In this document: piece after piece, positions 21,292 to 31,046 of the stretch
How positions within the stretch are numbered: the first letter of the stretch is position 1
How the letters are laid out: each line of letters starts with the position of its first letter
DNA from: Paracoccaceae bacterium
GTDB taxonomy: Bacteria; Pseudomonadota; Alphaproteobacteria; Rhodobacterales; Rhodobacteraceae
NCBI GenBank assembly: GCA_026982255.1
Contig: JALSHL010000010.1
Location: 1 to 33,930, forward strand
DNA length: 33,930 bases
Direction: 5' to 3'
Program-made: the position numbers and the translations under genes
The notes under the pieces: model-generated
What the model was told of the DNA's origin: nothing
Seen by the model: only the letters and a program-made list of their open reading frames with translations
Databases searched by the model: none

Positions 21292-21313
21292 CACAAGGGG
21301 GATTCCCCTCGTG
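21292..21313 (-). promoter_or_regulatory. Hairpin in the rplM 5' leader
   Basis: mRNA CACGAGGGG-AAUC-CCCCUUGUG, 9 bp with one G.U, 24 nt upstream of the rplM ATG. Confidence 0.6.
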
Positions 21314-21410
21314 TGAATTCGATACGGGGGGTTTTACGCATATAGAGCGCACCGTCAAGCGCCGTTAACACGATATTTCATCGTATTTTCAAAGCATTAC
21401 AAATTAGGTA

Positions 21411-21848
21411 TCATTTTACCCCAATTCCGGACGGCTTCTGCGGCATCGAATAGGTCAGATTGGCGTGGGCCACGGGTTCGGCCATGCCATCGGAATAGAC
21501 CAGCACATCGCCGACACTCAAAACCTTGCCCAGTTTCAGGATCCGCGCCTCGGCAATCAGGTCGGTCGGCGCGGGGCGGCGCATGAAATCGATGTGGCAG
21601 CTCGTGGTTACCGCCAGCGCCTCCGGCCCGATCATCGCCAGCGTGGCGATATAATAGGCGCAATCGACCGCCGTGAACATGGCGGGGCCGGACACCGTGC
21701 CACCCGGGCGCAGGTCGTCGTCGGTGATCCGCATCCGCACTTTCACACGGAACGGCGCCACCTCCAGAATGGTAAAAGCCCCCTTCATCTGCGGAAACAC
21801 CCGGTCAAGGAATTCCTGCATTTCGGGAATGCTCATCTTTACCGTCAT
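21411..21848 (-). CDS. PaaI-type hotdog thioesterase family protein
   Basis: RITDDDLRPGGTVSGPAMFTAVDCAYYIATLAMIGPEALAVTTSCHIDFMRRP; start at ATG 21848 (alternative 21875). Confidence 0.88.
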   Translation of the reverse strand: MTVKMSIPEMQEFLDRVFPQMKGAFTILEVAPFRVKVRMRITDDDLRPGGTVSGPAMFTAVDCAYYIATLAMIGPEALAVTTSCHIDFMRRPAPTDLIAEARILKLGKVLSVGDVLVYSDGMAEPVAHANLTYSMPQKPSGIGVK

Positions 21849-21909
21849 TTTTTCTTCCAAAATCCGCGCCCTCATGGAATTGTTGCATTGAAACAGAGGA
21901 GTCTCCGAA

Positions 21910-22698
21910 ATGTCCGATATTTTGCTGCGCCAAGACAAGAATGCCGTTGCGTCACTGACCATGAACGCTCCGAACAAGCTCAATGCCCTGTCCGAGGAAA
22001 TGCTGGCCGCCCTGCAAGGGGAACTGGAAGCCATCGCCGGCGACGACAGCATCCGCGCCGTTATCATCAAAGGTGCGGGCAAGGCGTTTTGCGCCGGTCA
22101 CGACCTGAAACAGATGACCGCCGCGCGGCAAGCCGAGGACGGCGGCAAGGCCTATTTCAACGAGCTTTTTGCCACCTGCGGCCGCCTGATGACCACCATC
22201 ACCCGCATCCCGAAGCCGGTGATCGCGCAGGTCCACGGCATCGCCACGGCAGCGGGTTGCCAGATGGTTGCCTCCTGCGACATGGCCGTGGCGGCGGAGG
22301 GCACCCGTTTCGGCGTCAACGGTGTCAACATCGGCCTGTTCTGCTCCACCCCCATGGTGGCACTGACCCGCAACATCCCGCGCAAACAGGCGTTCGAGAT
22401 GCTGACCACCGGCGAGTTTATCATGGCCGACCGCGCCCGCGACCTCGGTCTGGTCAACCGTGTGGTGCCGCATGACGATCTGGAGGATGAAACCGCCGCG
22501 CTGGCCGAAAAGGTCGCCGCGCAACTGGGCGTGGCGGTGAAAATCGGCAAGGAGGCTTTCTACAAGCAGGCCGAAATGACGCTGGACGAAGCCTATGCCT
22601 ATACCGGCGCGGTGATGGCGGAAAACATGCTGTTCCGCGATACCGAACAGGGCATCGCGGCCTTTCTCGACAAACGCAAACCGGAATGGGAGCAGTAG
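21910..22698 (+). CDS. Enoyl-CoA hydratase/isomerase family protein
   Basis: LTMNAPNKLNALSEEMLAALQGEL, GAGKAFCAGHDLKQM, QVHGIATAAGCQMVASCDMAVA. Confidence 0.93.
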   Translation: MSDILLRQDKNAVASLTMNAPNKLNALSEEMLAALQGELEAIAGDDSIRAVIIKGAGKAFCAGHDLKQMTAARQAEDGGKAYFNELFATCGRLMTTITRIPKPVIAQVHGIATAAGCQMVASCDMAVAAEGTRFGVNGVNIGLFCSTPMVALTRNIPRKQAFEMLTTGEFIMADRARDLGLVNRVVPHDDLEDETAALAEKVAAQLGVAVKIGKEAFYKQAEMTLDEAYAYTGAVMAENMLFRDTEQGIAAFLDKRKPEWEQ

Positions 22699-22702
22699 TC
22701 CC

Positions 22703-23830
22703 CTACCCGCGCGAAATGCTCTGCTGCACCGGATAGGCGGCACCGAAGCGTGCCCGCAGGATCATTACGAACACGCCCACCGCGCCGAGCTGATGTACAA
22801 TGGCAATGTTCACCGGCGCACCGTAAAGCACCGTGACGATCCCGAGCGTGACCTGCCCGAACAGCAGCACCAGCACCCAGTCGAAACGCCGGCGCAGATC
22901 GGCCAGCGGGCTTTTGCGGCTGCGCCACCAGGCGTAAATCCCGAGCGCAAAAACCAGATAGCCCGCCATACGGTGATTGAACTGCACCAGCGCCGGGTTT
23001 TCGAAGAAGTTGCTCCACATCGGGGTCTTGTCGAAACTCTCGGAGGGCAGGAACTCGCCCGCCATGTCCGGCCATGTCGGGAATGTGCGCCCGGCATCGA
23101 TCCCCGCCACCAGCGCGCCCAGCAATATCTGGAAAAACAGCAATGCAGCCAGAACAGCCGCCAGCCGCATCAGCCCTTGGTCACGCGAGCGGCGCGCCTG
23201 TAACAGATCCGCCGGTTCGCGCCGCAACTCGAACACAAACCACGCCATGATGCCGAGAATGGCGAACGCCAGCCCCAGATGGATCGCCAGACGATAGGAG
23301 GCCACATCGACCATTCGCCCGACCAGCCCCGAAGATACCATCCACCAGCCGACAGCCCCCTGCAAACCGCCGAGAACCCCGAGGCTGAACATCTTCCAGC
23401 CCCAGCCGGTCGGGATTTGCCTGCGCAACCCGAACCACAGCATTCCGAAAGCCCAGACCACCCCGACCATACGGCCCAGCAGGCGATGGCCCCATTCCCA
23501 CCAGAAGATGCCCTTGAATTCCTCGAGGCTCATACCCTTGTTCTGCAACCGGTATTCCGGCGAAGCCTGGTATTTCGAGAACTCCTCGGCCCAGGCATCG
23601 GCTCCGACCGGCGGAATGACTCCCGTTACGGGTTTCCATTCGGTGATCGACAGGCCGCTGTCGGTCAGCCTCGTCATGCCGCCGATAACAATCATGCCCA
23701 CGACCATGGCAAACAGGATCGCCACCCAGACCGAAATCGCCTTGCGCGCCGGTTTGCGCTTGCCCTTTTGCGGAGCGGGCGCGGCGTTCTTGCTGTCGAC
23801 TTCCTCGAAAATACTACGCGTATTGCTCAT
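22703..23830 (-). CDS. ctaA: Heme A synthase CtaA/COX15
   Basis: MVVGMIVIGGMTRLTDSGLSITEWKPVTGVIPP; EFKGIFWWEWGHRLLGRMVG; QFNHRMAGYLVF; start ATG 23830. Confidence 0.96.
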   Translation of the reverse strand: MSNTRSIFEEVDSKNAAPAPQKGKRKPARKAISVWVAILFAMVVGMIVIGGMTRLTDSGLSITEWKPVTGVIPPVGADAWAEEFSKYQASPEYRLQNKGMSLEEFKGIFWWEWGHRLLGRMVGVVWAFGMLWFGLRRQIPTGWGWKMFSLGVLGGLQGAVGWWMVSSGLVGRMVDVASYRLAIHLGLAFAILGIMAWFVFELRREPADLLQARRSRDQGLMRLAAVLAALLFFQILLGALVAGIDAGRTFPTWPDMAGEFLPSESFDKTPMWSNFFENPALVQFNHRMAGYLVFALGIYAWWRSRKSPLADLRRRFDWVLVLLFGQVTLGIVTVLYGAPVNIAIVHQLGAVGVFVMILRARFGAAYPVQQSISRG

Positions 23831-23886
23831 GGAACTCCCCTTCATTTGTGCCGGAGATTACGGCGCGGCCCCTTGGCCCGCAAGCC

Positions 23887-24660
23887 TCAATCCTGCCCCC
23901 GCCGCTTTTCCGTGAGCGCCCGCAGCACCCCGTGCAACGTGCGCACATCCGCATCGGTCAGATCGAGACGCGAGAACATGTTGCGCAGGTTCTCGATCAT
24001 CGAGTCGCGTTTGTGTTCGGGCCAGAAAAACCCGACATCGTCCAGCTTGGCTTCCAGATGTTCGGTGAATTTTTCCACCTCGATATGGGTGGCAAAGCGG
24101 GTTTTTCCCATCTCGCGCACCTCGGGCACCACATCGTCGGCCTGCCGCCGCCATTCGTAGGCATTCAGCAACACCGATTGTGCCAGATTAAGCGAGGCAA
24201 AGGCCGGGTTGACCGGAATGGAGATCAGCGCATTGGCCCGCACGATATCGGCGTTTTCCAGCCCGGCCCGCTCCGGTCCGAACATTACGCCGACCTTCTG
24301 CCCTGCCGCAATCATCTCGCGCGCCTCGGCCATGGCCCGTTCCGGTGTCAGAACGGTTTTGGTCAGATCGCGCGAACGCGCCGTGGTGGCAAAGACATAG
24401 TTGAGGTCGGCCAGTGCCGCCTCGGTGCTGGCGACAACCTGCACCTGGTCCAGCACCCTGCCCGCGCCCGAGGCCATCGCCACCGCCTTCGGGTTCGGCC
24501 AGCCGTCGCGCGGGGCGACAAGGCGCATCCGGTCCAGACCGAAATTCCACATCGCCCGTGCCGCACCGCCGATATTCTCGCCCATCTGCGGGCGCACCAG
24601 AATAAAGGCCGGAGTCGGCCCCTGCCATCCTTCGTCTTTCGCGTGATCTGTGCCGGACAT
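23887..24660 (-). CDS. RNA methyltransferase, TrmH/TrmJ family
   Basis: FILVRPQMGENIGGAARAMWNFGLDRMRLVAPRDGWPN; VGVMFGPERAGLENADI; IPVNPAFASLNLAQSVLLNAYEW (SPOUT motifs); ATG 24660 preceded by GGAGGCGG. Confidence 0.92.
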   Translation of the reverse strand: MSGTDHAKDEGWQGPTPAFILVRPQMGENIGGAARAMWNFGLDRMRLVAPRDGWPNPKAVAMASGAGRVLDQVQVVASTEAALADLNYVFATTARSRDLTKTVLTPERAMAEAREMIAAGQKVGVMFGPERAGLENADIVRANALISIPVNPAFASLNLAQSVLLNAYEWRRQADDVVPEVREMGKTRFATHIEVEKFTEHLEAKLDDVGFFWPEHKRDSMIENLRNMFSRLDLTDADVRTLHGVLRALTEKRRGQD

Positions 24661-24694
24661 TTCCGCCTCCGTTCCGTTTGCGCGCCTGATACGC

Positions 24695-24713
24695 TGCATA
24701 TGTCGCATATGCA
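24695..24713. promoter_or_regulatory. Inverted repeat TGCATATG-TCG-CATATGCA in trmJ/icd divergent region
   Basis: 8-bp perfect arms, 3-nt spacer. Confidence 0.6.
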
Positions 24714-24728
24714 ACGGCAAGAAATTCA

Positions 24729-24744
24729 GTATACCGACGTATAC
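24729..24744. promoter_or_regulatory. Inverted repeat GTATAC-CGAC-GTATAC in trmJ/icd divergent region
   Basis: 6-bp perfect arms, 4-nt spacer. Confidence 0.5.
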
Positions 24745-24815
24745 AACCCTTTCCTTTTGCGATAATATCCCGTAAACAGCGCCAAATCATCGAATCCAAC
24801 ACCAAGGGGACCAGC

Positions 24816-26027
24816 ATGGCCAAGATCAAAGTAGACAATCCGGTCGTCGAGCTCGACGGCGACGAGATGACCCGCATCATCTGGCAGTTCATCAAGGACA
24901 AACTGATCCTGCCCTATCTCGATATCGACCTGAAATACTACGATCTGGGCATCGAGGAGCGCGACCGCACCAACGACCAGATCACCATCGACGCGGCCAA
25001 CGCGATCAAGAAATACGGTGTCGGCATCAAATGCGCCACCATCACGCCGGATGAAGCCCGGGTCGAGGAATTCGGCCTGAAGGAAATGTGGCGCTCGCCG
25101 AACGGCACCATCCGCAACATTCTTGGCGGTGTGGTGTTCCGCGCACCGATCATCTGCAAAAACGTGCCGCGCCTTGTCCCCGGCTGGACCGATCCGATCG
25201 TCATCGGGCGCCACGCCTTTGGCGACCAGTATAAAGCCACCGACTTCCTGATGCCCGGCCCCGGCCAGTTGACCATGAAATTCGTCGGCGAGGACGGTAC
25301 GGTGATCGAGAAGGTTGTCTATGACGCCCCCTCCGCCGGTGTCGCCATGGGCATGTACAACCTTGACGACTCCATCCGCGATTTCGCCCGCGCCTCGTTC
25401 AACTACGGTCTGGACAAGGGCTGGCCGGTGTATCTGTCGACCAAGAACACCATCCTGAAAGCCTATGACGGCCGTTTCAAGGATCTGTTCCAGGAGGTAT
25501 TCGACGCCGAATTCGCCGACAAGTTCGCGGAAAAAGGCATCACCTACGAACATCGCCTGATCGACGATATGGTCGCTTCGGCCATGAAATGGTCGGGCAA
25601 ATTCGTCTGGGCCTGTAAAAACTACGACGGCGACGTGCAGTCGGATACGGTGGCACAGGGTTTCGGCTCGCTTGGCCTGATGACCTCCATCCTGATGACA
25701 CCGGACGGGAAAACCGTCGAGGCCGAGGCCGCCCACGGCACGGTTACCCGCCACTATCGCCAGCACCAGAAGGGCGAGGCGACCTCGACCAACTCCATCG
25801 CCTCGATCTTTGCATGGACCGGCGGCCTGAAGCACCGTGCCAAGCTGGACGGCAACGAAGCCCTGAAAAACTTCGCCGAGACGCTGGAACGTGTGGTTGT
25901 CGATACCGTGGAAAGCGGGTTTATGACCAAGGATCTGGCGCTGCTCGTCGGACCGGACCAAAAATGGCTGACCACCGAAGGGTTCCTCGAAAAAGTCGAC
26001 GAGAACCTGAAAAAAGAATTGGCCTGA
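24816..26027 (+). CDS. icd: NADP-dependent isocitrate dehydrogenase
   Basis: [61 protein letters not shown]; eukaryote-like homodimeric IDH type. Confidence 0.97.
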   Translation: MAKIKVDNPVVELDGDEMTRIIWQFIKDKLILPYLDIDLKYYDLGIEERDRTNDQITIDAANAIKKYGVGIKCATITPDEARVEEFGLKEMWRSPNGTIRNILGGVVFRAPIICKNVPRLVPGWTDPIVIGRHAFGDQYKATDFLMPGPGQLTMKFVGEDGTVIEKVVYDAPSAGVAMGMYNLDDSIRDFARASFNYGLDKGWPVYLSTKNTILKAYDGRFKDLFQEVFDAEFADKFAEKGITYEHRLIDDMVASAMKWSGKFVWACKNYDGDVQSDTVAQGFGSLGLMTSILMTPDGKTVEAEAAHGTVTRHYRQHQKGEATSTNSIASIFAWTGGLKHRAKLDGNEALKNFAETLERVVVDTVESGFMTKDLALLVGPDQKWLTTEGFLEKVDENLKKELA

Positions 26028-26051
26028 TCCTCCTCCCTGGACTACGGTCGA

Positions 26052-26081
26052 AGGGCGTCCCGCACGGGGCGCCCTTTTTTT
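26052..26081 (+). terminator. Rho-independent terminator downstream of icd
   Basis: AGGGCGTCCC-GCAC-GGGGCGCCCT followed by a run of 7 T. Confidence 0.92.
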
Positions 26082-26097
26082 CTGTCGGAGGCACCCC

Positions 26098-26433
26098 ATG
26101 CCCGTGCAATATATCTATCTGCTGGTCGCTATCGTAGCCGAGGTTATCGGCACTTCCGCCATGCAGGCCTCGGCGCAGTTCACCCGCCTTTGGCCCTCGG
26201 TGCTGATGGTGCTGGCCTATGGCGGGTCGTTCTATTTCATGGCGCTGGCCCTGAAATACATGCCCGTCGCCATCGTCTATGCGATCTGGTCCGGTCTCGG
26301 CATCGTCTTTATCGGAGTTGTCGGCTGGATCTGGTTCAAACAGTCGATCGACCTTGCGGGAATCATCGGCATTTCGCTGATTGTCGCCGGCGTCGTGGTC
26401 ATCCAGCTATTTTCGAACTCGGCCTCGCATTAG
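26098..26433 (+). CDS. Small multidrug resistance (SMR/EmrE-type) efflux protein
   Basis: YIYLLVAIVAEVIGTSAMQASAQFTRLWPSVLMVLAYGGSFYFMALALKYMPVAIVYAIWSGLGIVFI; conserved E in TM1; WSGLG motif. Confidence 0.95.
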   Translation: MPVQYIYLLVAIVAEVIGTSAMQASAQFTRLWPSVLMVLAYGGSFYFMALALKYMPVAIVYAIWSGLGIVFIGVVGWIWFKQSIDLAGIIGISLIVAGVVVIQLFSNSASH

Positions 26434-26714
26434 GCCCCTTCGACAATCACCAGATCCCGCTCGGAATTTTCCAGCGCAATTGGCAGGATCTCCCGATATT
26501 CCGGCGAGTCATAAAACCGTCGCGCGGTATCGCGGTCCGGAAACTCGATCACCACATGGCGATCCGGTCCGCTACCCTCGACCTGTTCAAAGGCCCCTGC
26601 CTTGACAAGAAACCGCCCGCCGAAAGCCTCGGCCAGTGCCGGCGTGCGCGCGGCATATTCCTTGTAAGCATCAAGGTTCGTCACCCTGATCCGCGCAATG
26701 ATATAGGCGGCCAT
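26430..26714 (-). CDS. DUF1330 family protein (copy 2)
   Basis: MAAYIIARIRVTNLDAYKEYAARTPALAEAFGGRFLVKAGAFEQVEGSGPDRHVVIEFPDRDTARRFYDSPEYREILPIALENSERDLVIVEGA. Confidence 0.92.
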   Translation of the reverse strand: MAAYIIARIRVTNLDAYKEYAARTPALAEAFGGRFLVKAGAFEQVEGSGPDRHVVIEFPDRDTARRFYDSPEYREILPIALENSERDLVIVEGA

Positions 26715-26998
26715 CAGACCCCCTCGACGAAGGTATACTCGCGTTCCGCTGCCGGCAGCCCGTAGGAGAGCGCCTCCTGATACTCCGGCGAATGATAAAA
26801 CGCCTTGGCAGTATCCATATCCTTGAAGCGGATAATCACGTTGCGCGCGCGGCCCTTGCCCTCCATGTGGACACATTCGCCGCCACGGGCCAGAAACTCG
26901 CCGCCGTATTTCAGCACCGCTGGTCCGGCGAGTTCCGCGTATTTCGCGTATTCGTCCGGATCTGTCACATCGATATGGACCATCGCATAAACAGCCAT
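26714..26998 (-). CDS. DUF1330 family protein (copy 1)
   Basis: MAVYAMVHIDVTDPDEYAKYAELAGPAVLKYGGEFLARGGECVHMEGKGRARNVIIRFKDMDTAKAFYHSPEYQEALSYGLPAAEREYTFVEGV. Confidence 0.92.
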   Translation of the reverse strand: MAVYAMVHIDVTDPDEYAKYAELAGPAVLKYGGEFLARGGECVHMEGKGRARNVIIRFKDMDTAKAFYHSPEYQEALSYGLPAAEREYTFVEGV

Positions 26999-29656
26999 CT
27001 AATCCTCCAACAGTTTTTCTACCGCAGCAATCGCCGCATCCGCATTTTCCGCGCTGGCCCCGCCGCCCTGCGCCATGTCGGGGCGACCACCGCCCCCCTT
27101 GCCGCCGAGGGCCTCTGCTGCCGTGCGCACGATGTCCACGGCCGAAACCTTGTCTGTCAGGTCGTCGGTCACGCCGGCAGCAATCGCCGCGCGGCCTCCG
27201 GTGTCGGCGATCAGCAGAATCACGCCCGAACCGATACGGCTTTTGTGTTCGTCGATGAAACCGCGCAAATCCTTGCCGGAAACACCCGTGAGGATCTGGG
27301 CCAGAAACGGCTTCCCACCCACCTCCTTGACCGCAACCTGCGCCTGACCGCTACCGGCCATGGCCAGCTGTTTGCGGAAGTTCGCCAGTTCGTTCTGCAA
27401 CTGCTTGCGTTCGTCCATCAGCGCCCTGATGCGCTCCGGCAACTGCTCCGGCGTGGTTTTCATCACGGCTGCCGCCGCGTTCAGCGCCGCTTCCTCGGCC
27501 GCTATATGGTCGAGCGCGCCCTTGCCGGTCAGCGCCTCGATCCGGCGCACACCGCTGGCCGATGCCCCTTCGGACACCAGTTTGAACAGGCCGATCTCGC
27601 CCAGACGTGAAACATGCGTGCCGCCGCAAAGTTCCAGCGAATAGGTGTTCTTGTCGATCCCCTTGCCGCTGCCGGGCTGCTCGCCCATGGAAACCACCCG
27701 CACCTCGTCGCCGTATTTCTCGCCGAACAGCGCCTGCGCGCCCAGTTCGCGCGCCTCGTCCGGCGTCATGATCCGCGTCTCCACAGGGCCGTTCTGGCGG
27801 ATATAGGTGTTTACCTCAGCCTCGACCGCCGCCAGTTCCGCATCGCTCATCGCCTTCTGGTGGCTGAAATCGAAGCGCAGGCGGTTCTCGGCATTGAGCG
27901 AGCCGCGCTGCGCCACATGGTCCCCGAGCACATTGCGCAAGGCCTCGTTCAGCAGATGTGTGGCCGAGTGGTTGGCCCGAATGGCGGTGCGCCGGTCATG
28001 GTCGACCTTGAGTTCCGCCGCCTCGCCAACCGAGACTTCGCCTTCCAGCACCTCCGCCACATGCACGAACACACCGGCCTTTTTCTTGACGTCCAGCACC
28101 TTCACCTTGGCCGTATCGGTCAGCAACAGGCCGGAATCCCCGACCTGCCCGCCGGATTCCGCGTAAAACGGCGTCTGGTTCAGCGCGATCTGCACTGTCT
28201 CCCCCGCCTTGGCGCTTTCGACCTGTTTGCCATCCCGCACCAGCGCCAGAATCTGCCCTTCGGCCTCCTCGTCGTCATAGCCGATAAATTCGGTCACCCC
28301 GTGCTTGTCGGCCACGTCGAACCAGACGGTTTCATCCGCCGCCTCGCCCGAGCCGGCCCATGCTGCGCGTGCCTTGGCCTTCTGCTCGGCCATTGCCGCA
28401 TCGAAGCCCTCGGTGTCCACCGTGCGGCCCTTTTCGCGCAAGGCATCCTGCGTCAGATCGAGCGGAAACCCGTAGGTGTCATACAGTTTGAACGCAGTCG
28501 TGCCCGGCAGTTCCGCGTCCTCCGGCAGGCCCGAAAGCTCATCCTCCAGCAGCTTCAGCCCGCGATCAAGCGTCGTCTGGAAACGGGTTTCCTCCAGTTC
28601 CAACGTCTCTTCGATCATGCTCTGGGCCTGTCCCAGTTCGGGAAATGCCTGCCCCATCTGCGCCACCAGCGCCGGCACCAGCTTGTGCATCACCGGATCC
28701 TGCGCACCCAGCAAATGCGCATGACGCATGGCGCGGCGCATGATGCGGCGCAGAACATAGCCGCGCCCCTCGTTGCTCGGCAGCACGCCGTCGGCAATCA
28801 GGAAAGAGGTCGAACGCAAATGGTCCGCGATCACCCGCAGATGCACATTGCCCTCGCCGTCCGGGTCCGAGTTGGTCACATGTGCCGCCGCCTCGATCAG
28901 GTCGCGCATCAGGTCGGTGTCGTAATTGTCATGTTTGCCCTGCAACACCGCGCCGAGCCGTTCCAGCCCCATGCCCGTGTCGATCGAGGGTTTCGGCAGT
29001 TCCAGCCGCTCGCCGTTTTCCTGCTGGTCATACTGCATGAAAACGAGGTTCCAGATTTCGATGAACCGGTCGCCGTCCTCGTCCTTCGATCCCGGAGGGC
29101 CGCCCCAGACGTCCTCTCCGTGGTCATAGAAAATCTCGGAACAGGGGCCGCAGGGGCCGGTCGCGCCCATGGACCAGAAATTGTCGTCCGTGGCGATGCG
29201 GATAATCCGGTCATCCGGCAAGCCGGCGTATTTCTTCCAGATGTCCGCAGCCTCGTCATCGGTATGGTAAACCGTAACCAGCAACTTGTCCTCGGGCAGG
29301 CCATACACCTTGGTCAACAGGTCCCAGGCATAGGGGATGGCCTGCTCCTTGAAATAGTCGCCAAAGGAAAAATTGCCCATCATCTCGAAGAAGGTATGAT
29401 GGCGCGCGGTATAGCCCACGTTGTCCAGATCGTTGTGCTTGCCACCGGCGCGCACGCATTTCTGGCTGGTCACGGCGCGGGAATAATCCCGTTGTTCCAG
29501 GCCTGTAAAGACGTTCTTGAACTGCACCATGCCCGCATTGGTGAACATCAGCGTCGGATCGTTGCGCGGCACCAGCGAAGAGCTTTCGACAACCTCGTGA
29601 TCGTTGTTTTCGAAATACTCCAGAAAAGTAGAGCGGATTTCGTTCAAACTGGCCAT
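26999..29656 (-). CDS. alaS: Alanyl-tRNA synthetase
   Basis: [66 protein letters not shown]; start ATG 29656. Confidence 0.98.
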   Translation of the reverse strand: MASLNEIRSTFLEYFENNDHEVVESSSLVPRNDPTLMFTNAGMVQFKNVFTGLEQRDYSRAVTSQKCVRAGGKHNDLDNVGYTARHHTFFEMMGNFSFGDYFKEQAIPYAWDLLTKVYGLPEDKLLVTVYHTDDEAADIWKKYAGLPDDRIIRIATDDNFWSMGATGPCGPCSEIFYDHGEDVWGGPPGSKDEDGDRFIEIWNLVFMQYDQQENGERLELPKPSIDTGMGLERLGAVLQGKHDNYDTDLMRDLIEAAAHVTNSDPDGEGNVHLRVIADHLRSTSFLIADGVLPSNEGRGYVLRRIMRRAMRHAHLLGAQDPVMHKLVPALVAQMGQAFPELGQAQSMIEETLELEETRFQTTLDRGLKLLEDELSGLPEDAELPGTTAFKLYDTYGFPLDLTQDALREKGRTVDTEGFDAAMAEQKAKARAAWAGSGEAADETVWFDVADKHGVTEFIGYDDEEAEGQILALVRDGKQVESAKAGETVQIALNQTPFYAESGGQVGDSGLLLTDTAKVKVLDVKKKAGVFVHVAEVLEGEVSVGEAAELKVDHDRRTAIRANHSATHLLNEALRNVLGDHVAQRGSLNAENRLRFDFSHQKAMSDAELAAVEAEVNTYIRQNGPVETRIMTPDEARELGAQALFGEKYGDEVRVVSMGEQPGSGKGIDKNTYSLELCGGTHVSRLGEIGLFKLVSEGASASGVRRIEALTGKGALDHIAAEEAALNAAAAVMKTTPEQLPERIRALMDERKQLQNELANFRKQLAMAGSGQAQVAVKEVGGKPFLAQILTGVSGKDLRGFIDEHKSRIGSGVILLIADTGGRAAIAAGVTDDLTDKVSAVDIVRTAAEALGGKGGGGRPDMAQGGGASAENADAAIAAVEKLLED

Positions 29657-29745
29657 ATCGTCATTCCCGTTCCTGCGCGCGGTGCGCATCGTTCAAAGTC
29701 CGAAACGGTGTATCGCGCCCTTGCCGGACTGTCCACAGGGCAGGC

Positions 29746-29781
29746 ACAAAAACGGGCCGCCTGCGCAAACAGACGGCCCGT
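29746..29781 (-). terminator. Rho-independent terminator downstream of recA
   Basis: Minus strand ACGGGCCG-TCTGTTTGCGCAGG-CGGCCCGT followed by TTTTG. Confidence 0.85.
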
Positions 29782-29801
29782 GAAAATGCGTGGCGGCTTG
29801 A

Positions 29802-30866
29802 TCAGTCCTCGACCACATCGTCTGTGATCGGCGCCCCGTCGAAATCCAGCCCGTGCGCGGCGCGGATTTTATCCTCGATCTCCAGTGCCATATCGGGATG
29901 GTCCTTCAGATAGGTCTTGGCGTTCTCGCGGCCCTGCCCGATCCGCTCGTCGCCATAGGAAAACCACGAACCGGCCTTGTCGACGATCCCTGCCTTGACG
30001 CCGAGGTCCAGCAACTCGCCAACCTTGGAAATCCCCTCGCCATACATGATGTCGAATTCCACCTGCTTGAACGGCGGCGAGACCTTGTTCTTCACCACTT
30101 TCACGCGGGTTGCATTGCCCACCACCTCGTCGCGATCCTTCAGCGCGCCAATGCGGCGGATATCCAGACGCACGGAAGCATAGAATTTCAGCGCGTTGCC
30201 GCCCGAGGTCGTCTCCGGCGAACCGAACATCACCCCGATTTTCATGCGGATCTGGTTGATGAAGATCACCATGCAATTGGAGCGGCTGATCGCGCCGGTC
30301 AGCTTGCGCATCGCCTGGCTCATCAAGCGCGCCTGTGCGCCGACCTGATGGTCGCCCATATCGCCTTCCAGTTCCGATTTCGGCGTCAGTGCCGCCACCG
30401 AATCCACCACGACGACCGAAACCGCGCCGGACCGCACCAGCGTCTCGGTAATCTCCAGCGCCTGCTCGCCCGCATCGGGCTGCGAGATCAGCAACTCGTC
30501 CAGATCCACGCCCAGTTTCTTGGCATACTGCGGGTCGAGCGCATGTTCCGCATCGACAAAGGCGCAAATCCCGCCCTTTTTCTGCGCTTCGGCAATCACA
30601 TGCAGCGCCAGCGTCGTCTTGCCCGAGCTTTCCGGCCCGTAAACCTCGATAATCCGGCCCTGCGGCAGGCCGCCGATGCCCAGCGCAATGTCCAGCCCGA
30701 TAGAGCCGGTCGAGGTCGCCTCGATATCCATCGCCGGATTATCCTGCCCCATCCGCATGACCGAGCCTTTACCGAAGCTCCGCTCGATCTGGCTCAGGGC
30801 CGATTCCAGCGCTTTTTCCTTGTCCATATTCCGTCTTTCGCTCAGATCCAGAAGGGTGCTAGCCAT
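29802..30866 (-). CDS. recA: Recombinase RecA
   Basis: [48 protein letters not shown] Walker A; ATG 30866 preceded by AAGGAAAG. Confidence 0.98.
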   Translation of the reverse strand: MASTLLDLSERRNMDKEKALESALSQIERSFGKGSVMRMGQDNPAMDIEATSTGSIGLDIALGIGGLPQGRIIEVYGPESSGKTTLALHVIAEAQKKGGICAFVDAEHALDPQYAKKLGVDLDELLISQPDAGEQALEITETLVRSGAVSVVVVDSVAALTPKSELEGDMGDHQVGAQARLMSQAMRKLTGAISRSNCMVIFINQIRMKIGVMFGSPETTSGGNALKFYASVRLDIRRIGALKDRDEVVGNATRVKVVKNKVSPPFKQVEFDIMYGEGISKVGELLDLGVKAGIVDKAGSWFSYGDERIGQGRENAKTYLKDHPDMALEIEDKIRAAHGLDFDGAPITDDVVED

Positions 30867-30916
30867 TTTCGCTTTCCTTATTTCATATCCTGTTATGTTC
30901 GGCAATCGCTGCTGAT

Positions 30917-30931
30917 GTTCGCATCTTGTTC
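30917..30931. promoter_or_regulatory. Alphaproteobacterial-type LexA/SOS box GTTC-GCATCTT-GTTC
   Basis: Exact GTTC-N7-GTTC direct repeat about 51-65 nt upstream of the recA ATG. Confidence 0.8.
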
Positions 30932-31046
30932 TTCTTGCACCATGCGATCAAAACGAGAACATTGCAACTAAAATTTTCGACTTTTCCATCTTTCCCCGCA
31001 TTTGGTTAGCATTTAGTAAAGAAACAGAAACAATACGGCGAACCCC

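Noticed and set aside
24726-26099. 457-codon minus-strand ORF antisense to icd
   Set aside because: Shadow ORF; icd is unambiguous on the plus strand.
27614-29827. 737-codon plus-strand ORF antisense to alaS
   Set aside because: Shadow ORF of a highly expressed gene with strong third-position GC bias.
31013-31027. CtrA-like TTAG-CATTTAG-TAAA upstream of the sulfotransferase-like gene
   Set aside because: Only 6/8 match; similar 6/8 matches occur in other AT-rich gaps (for example near 21366 and 21396), so it is not above background.
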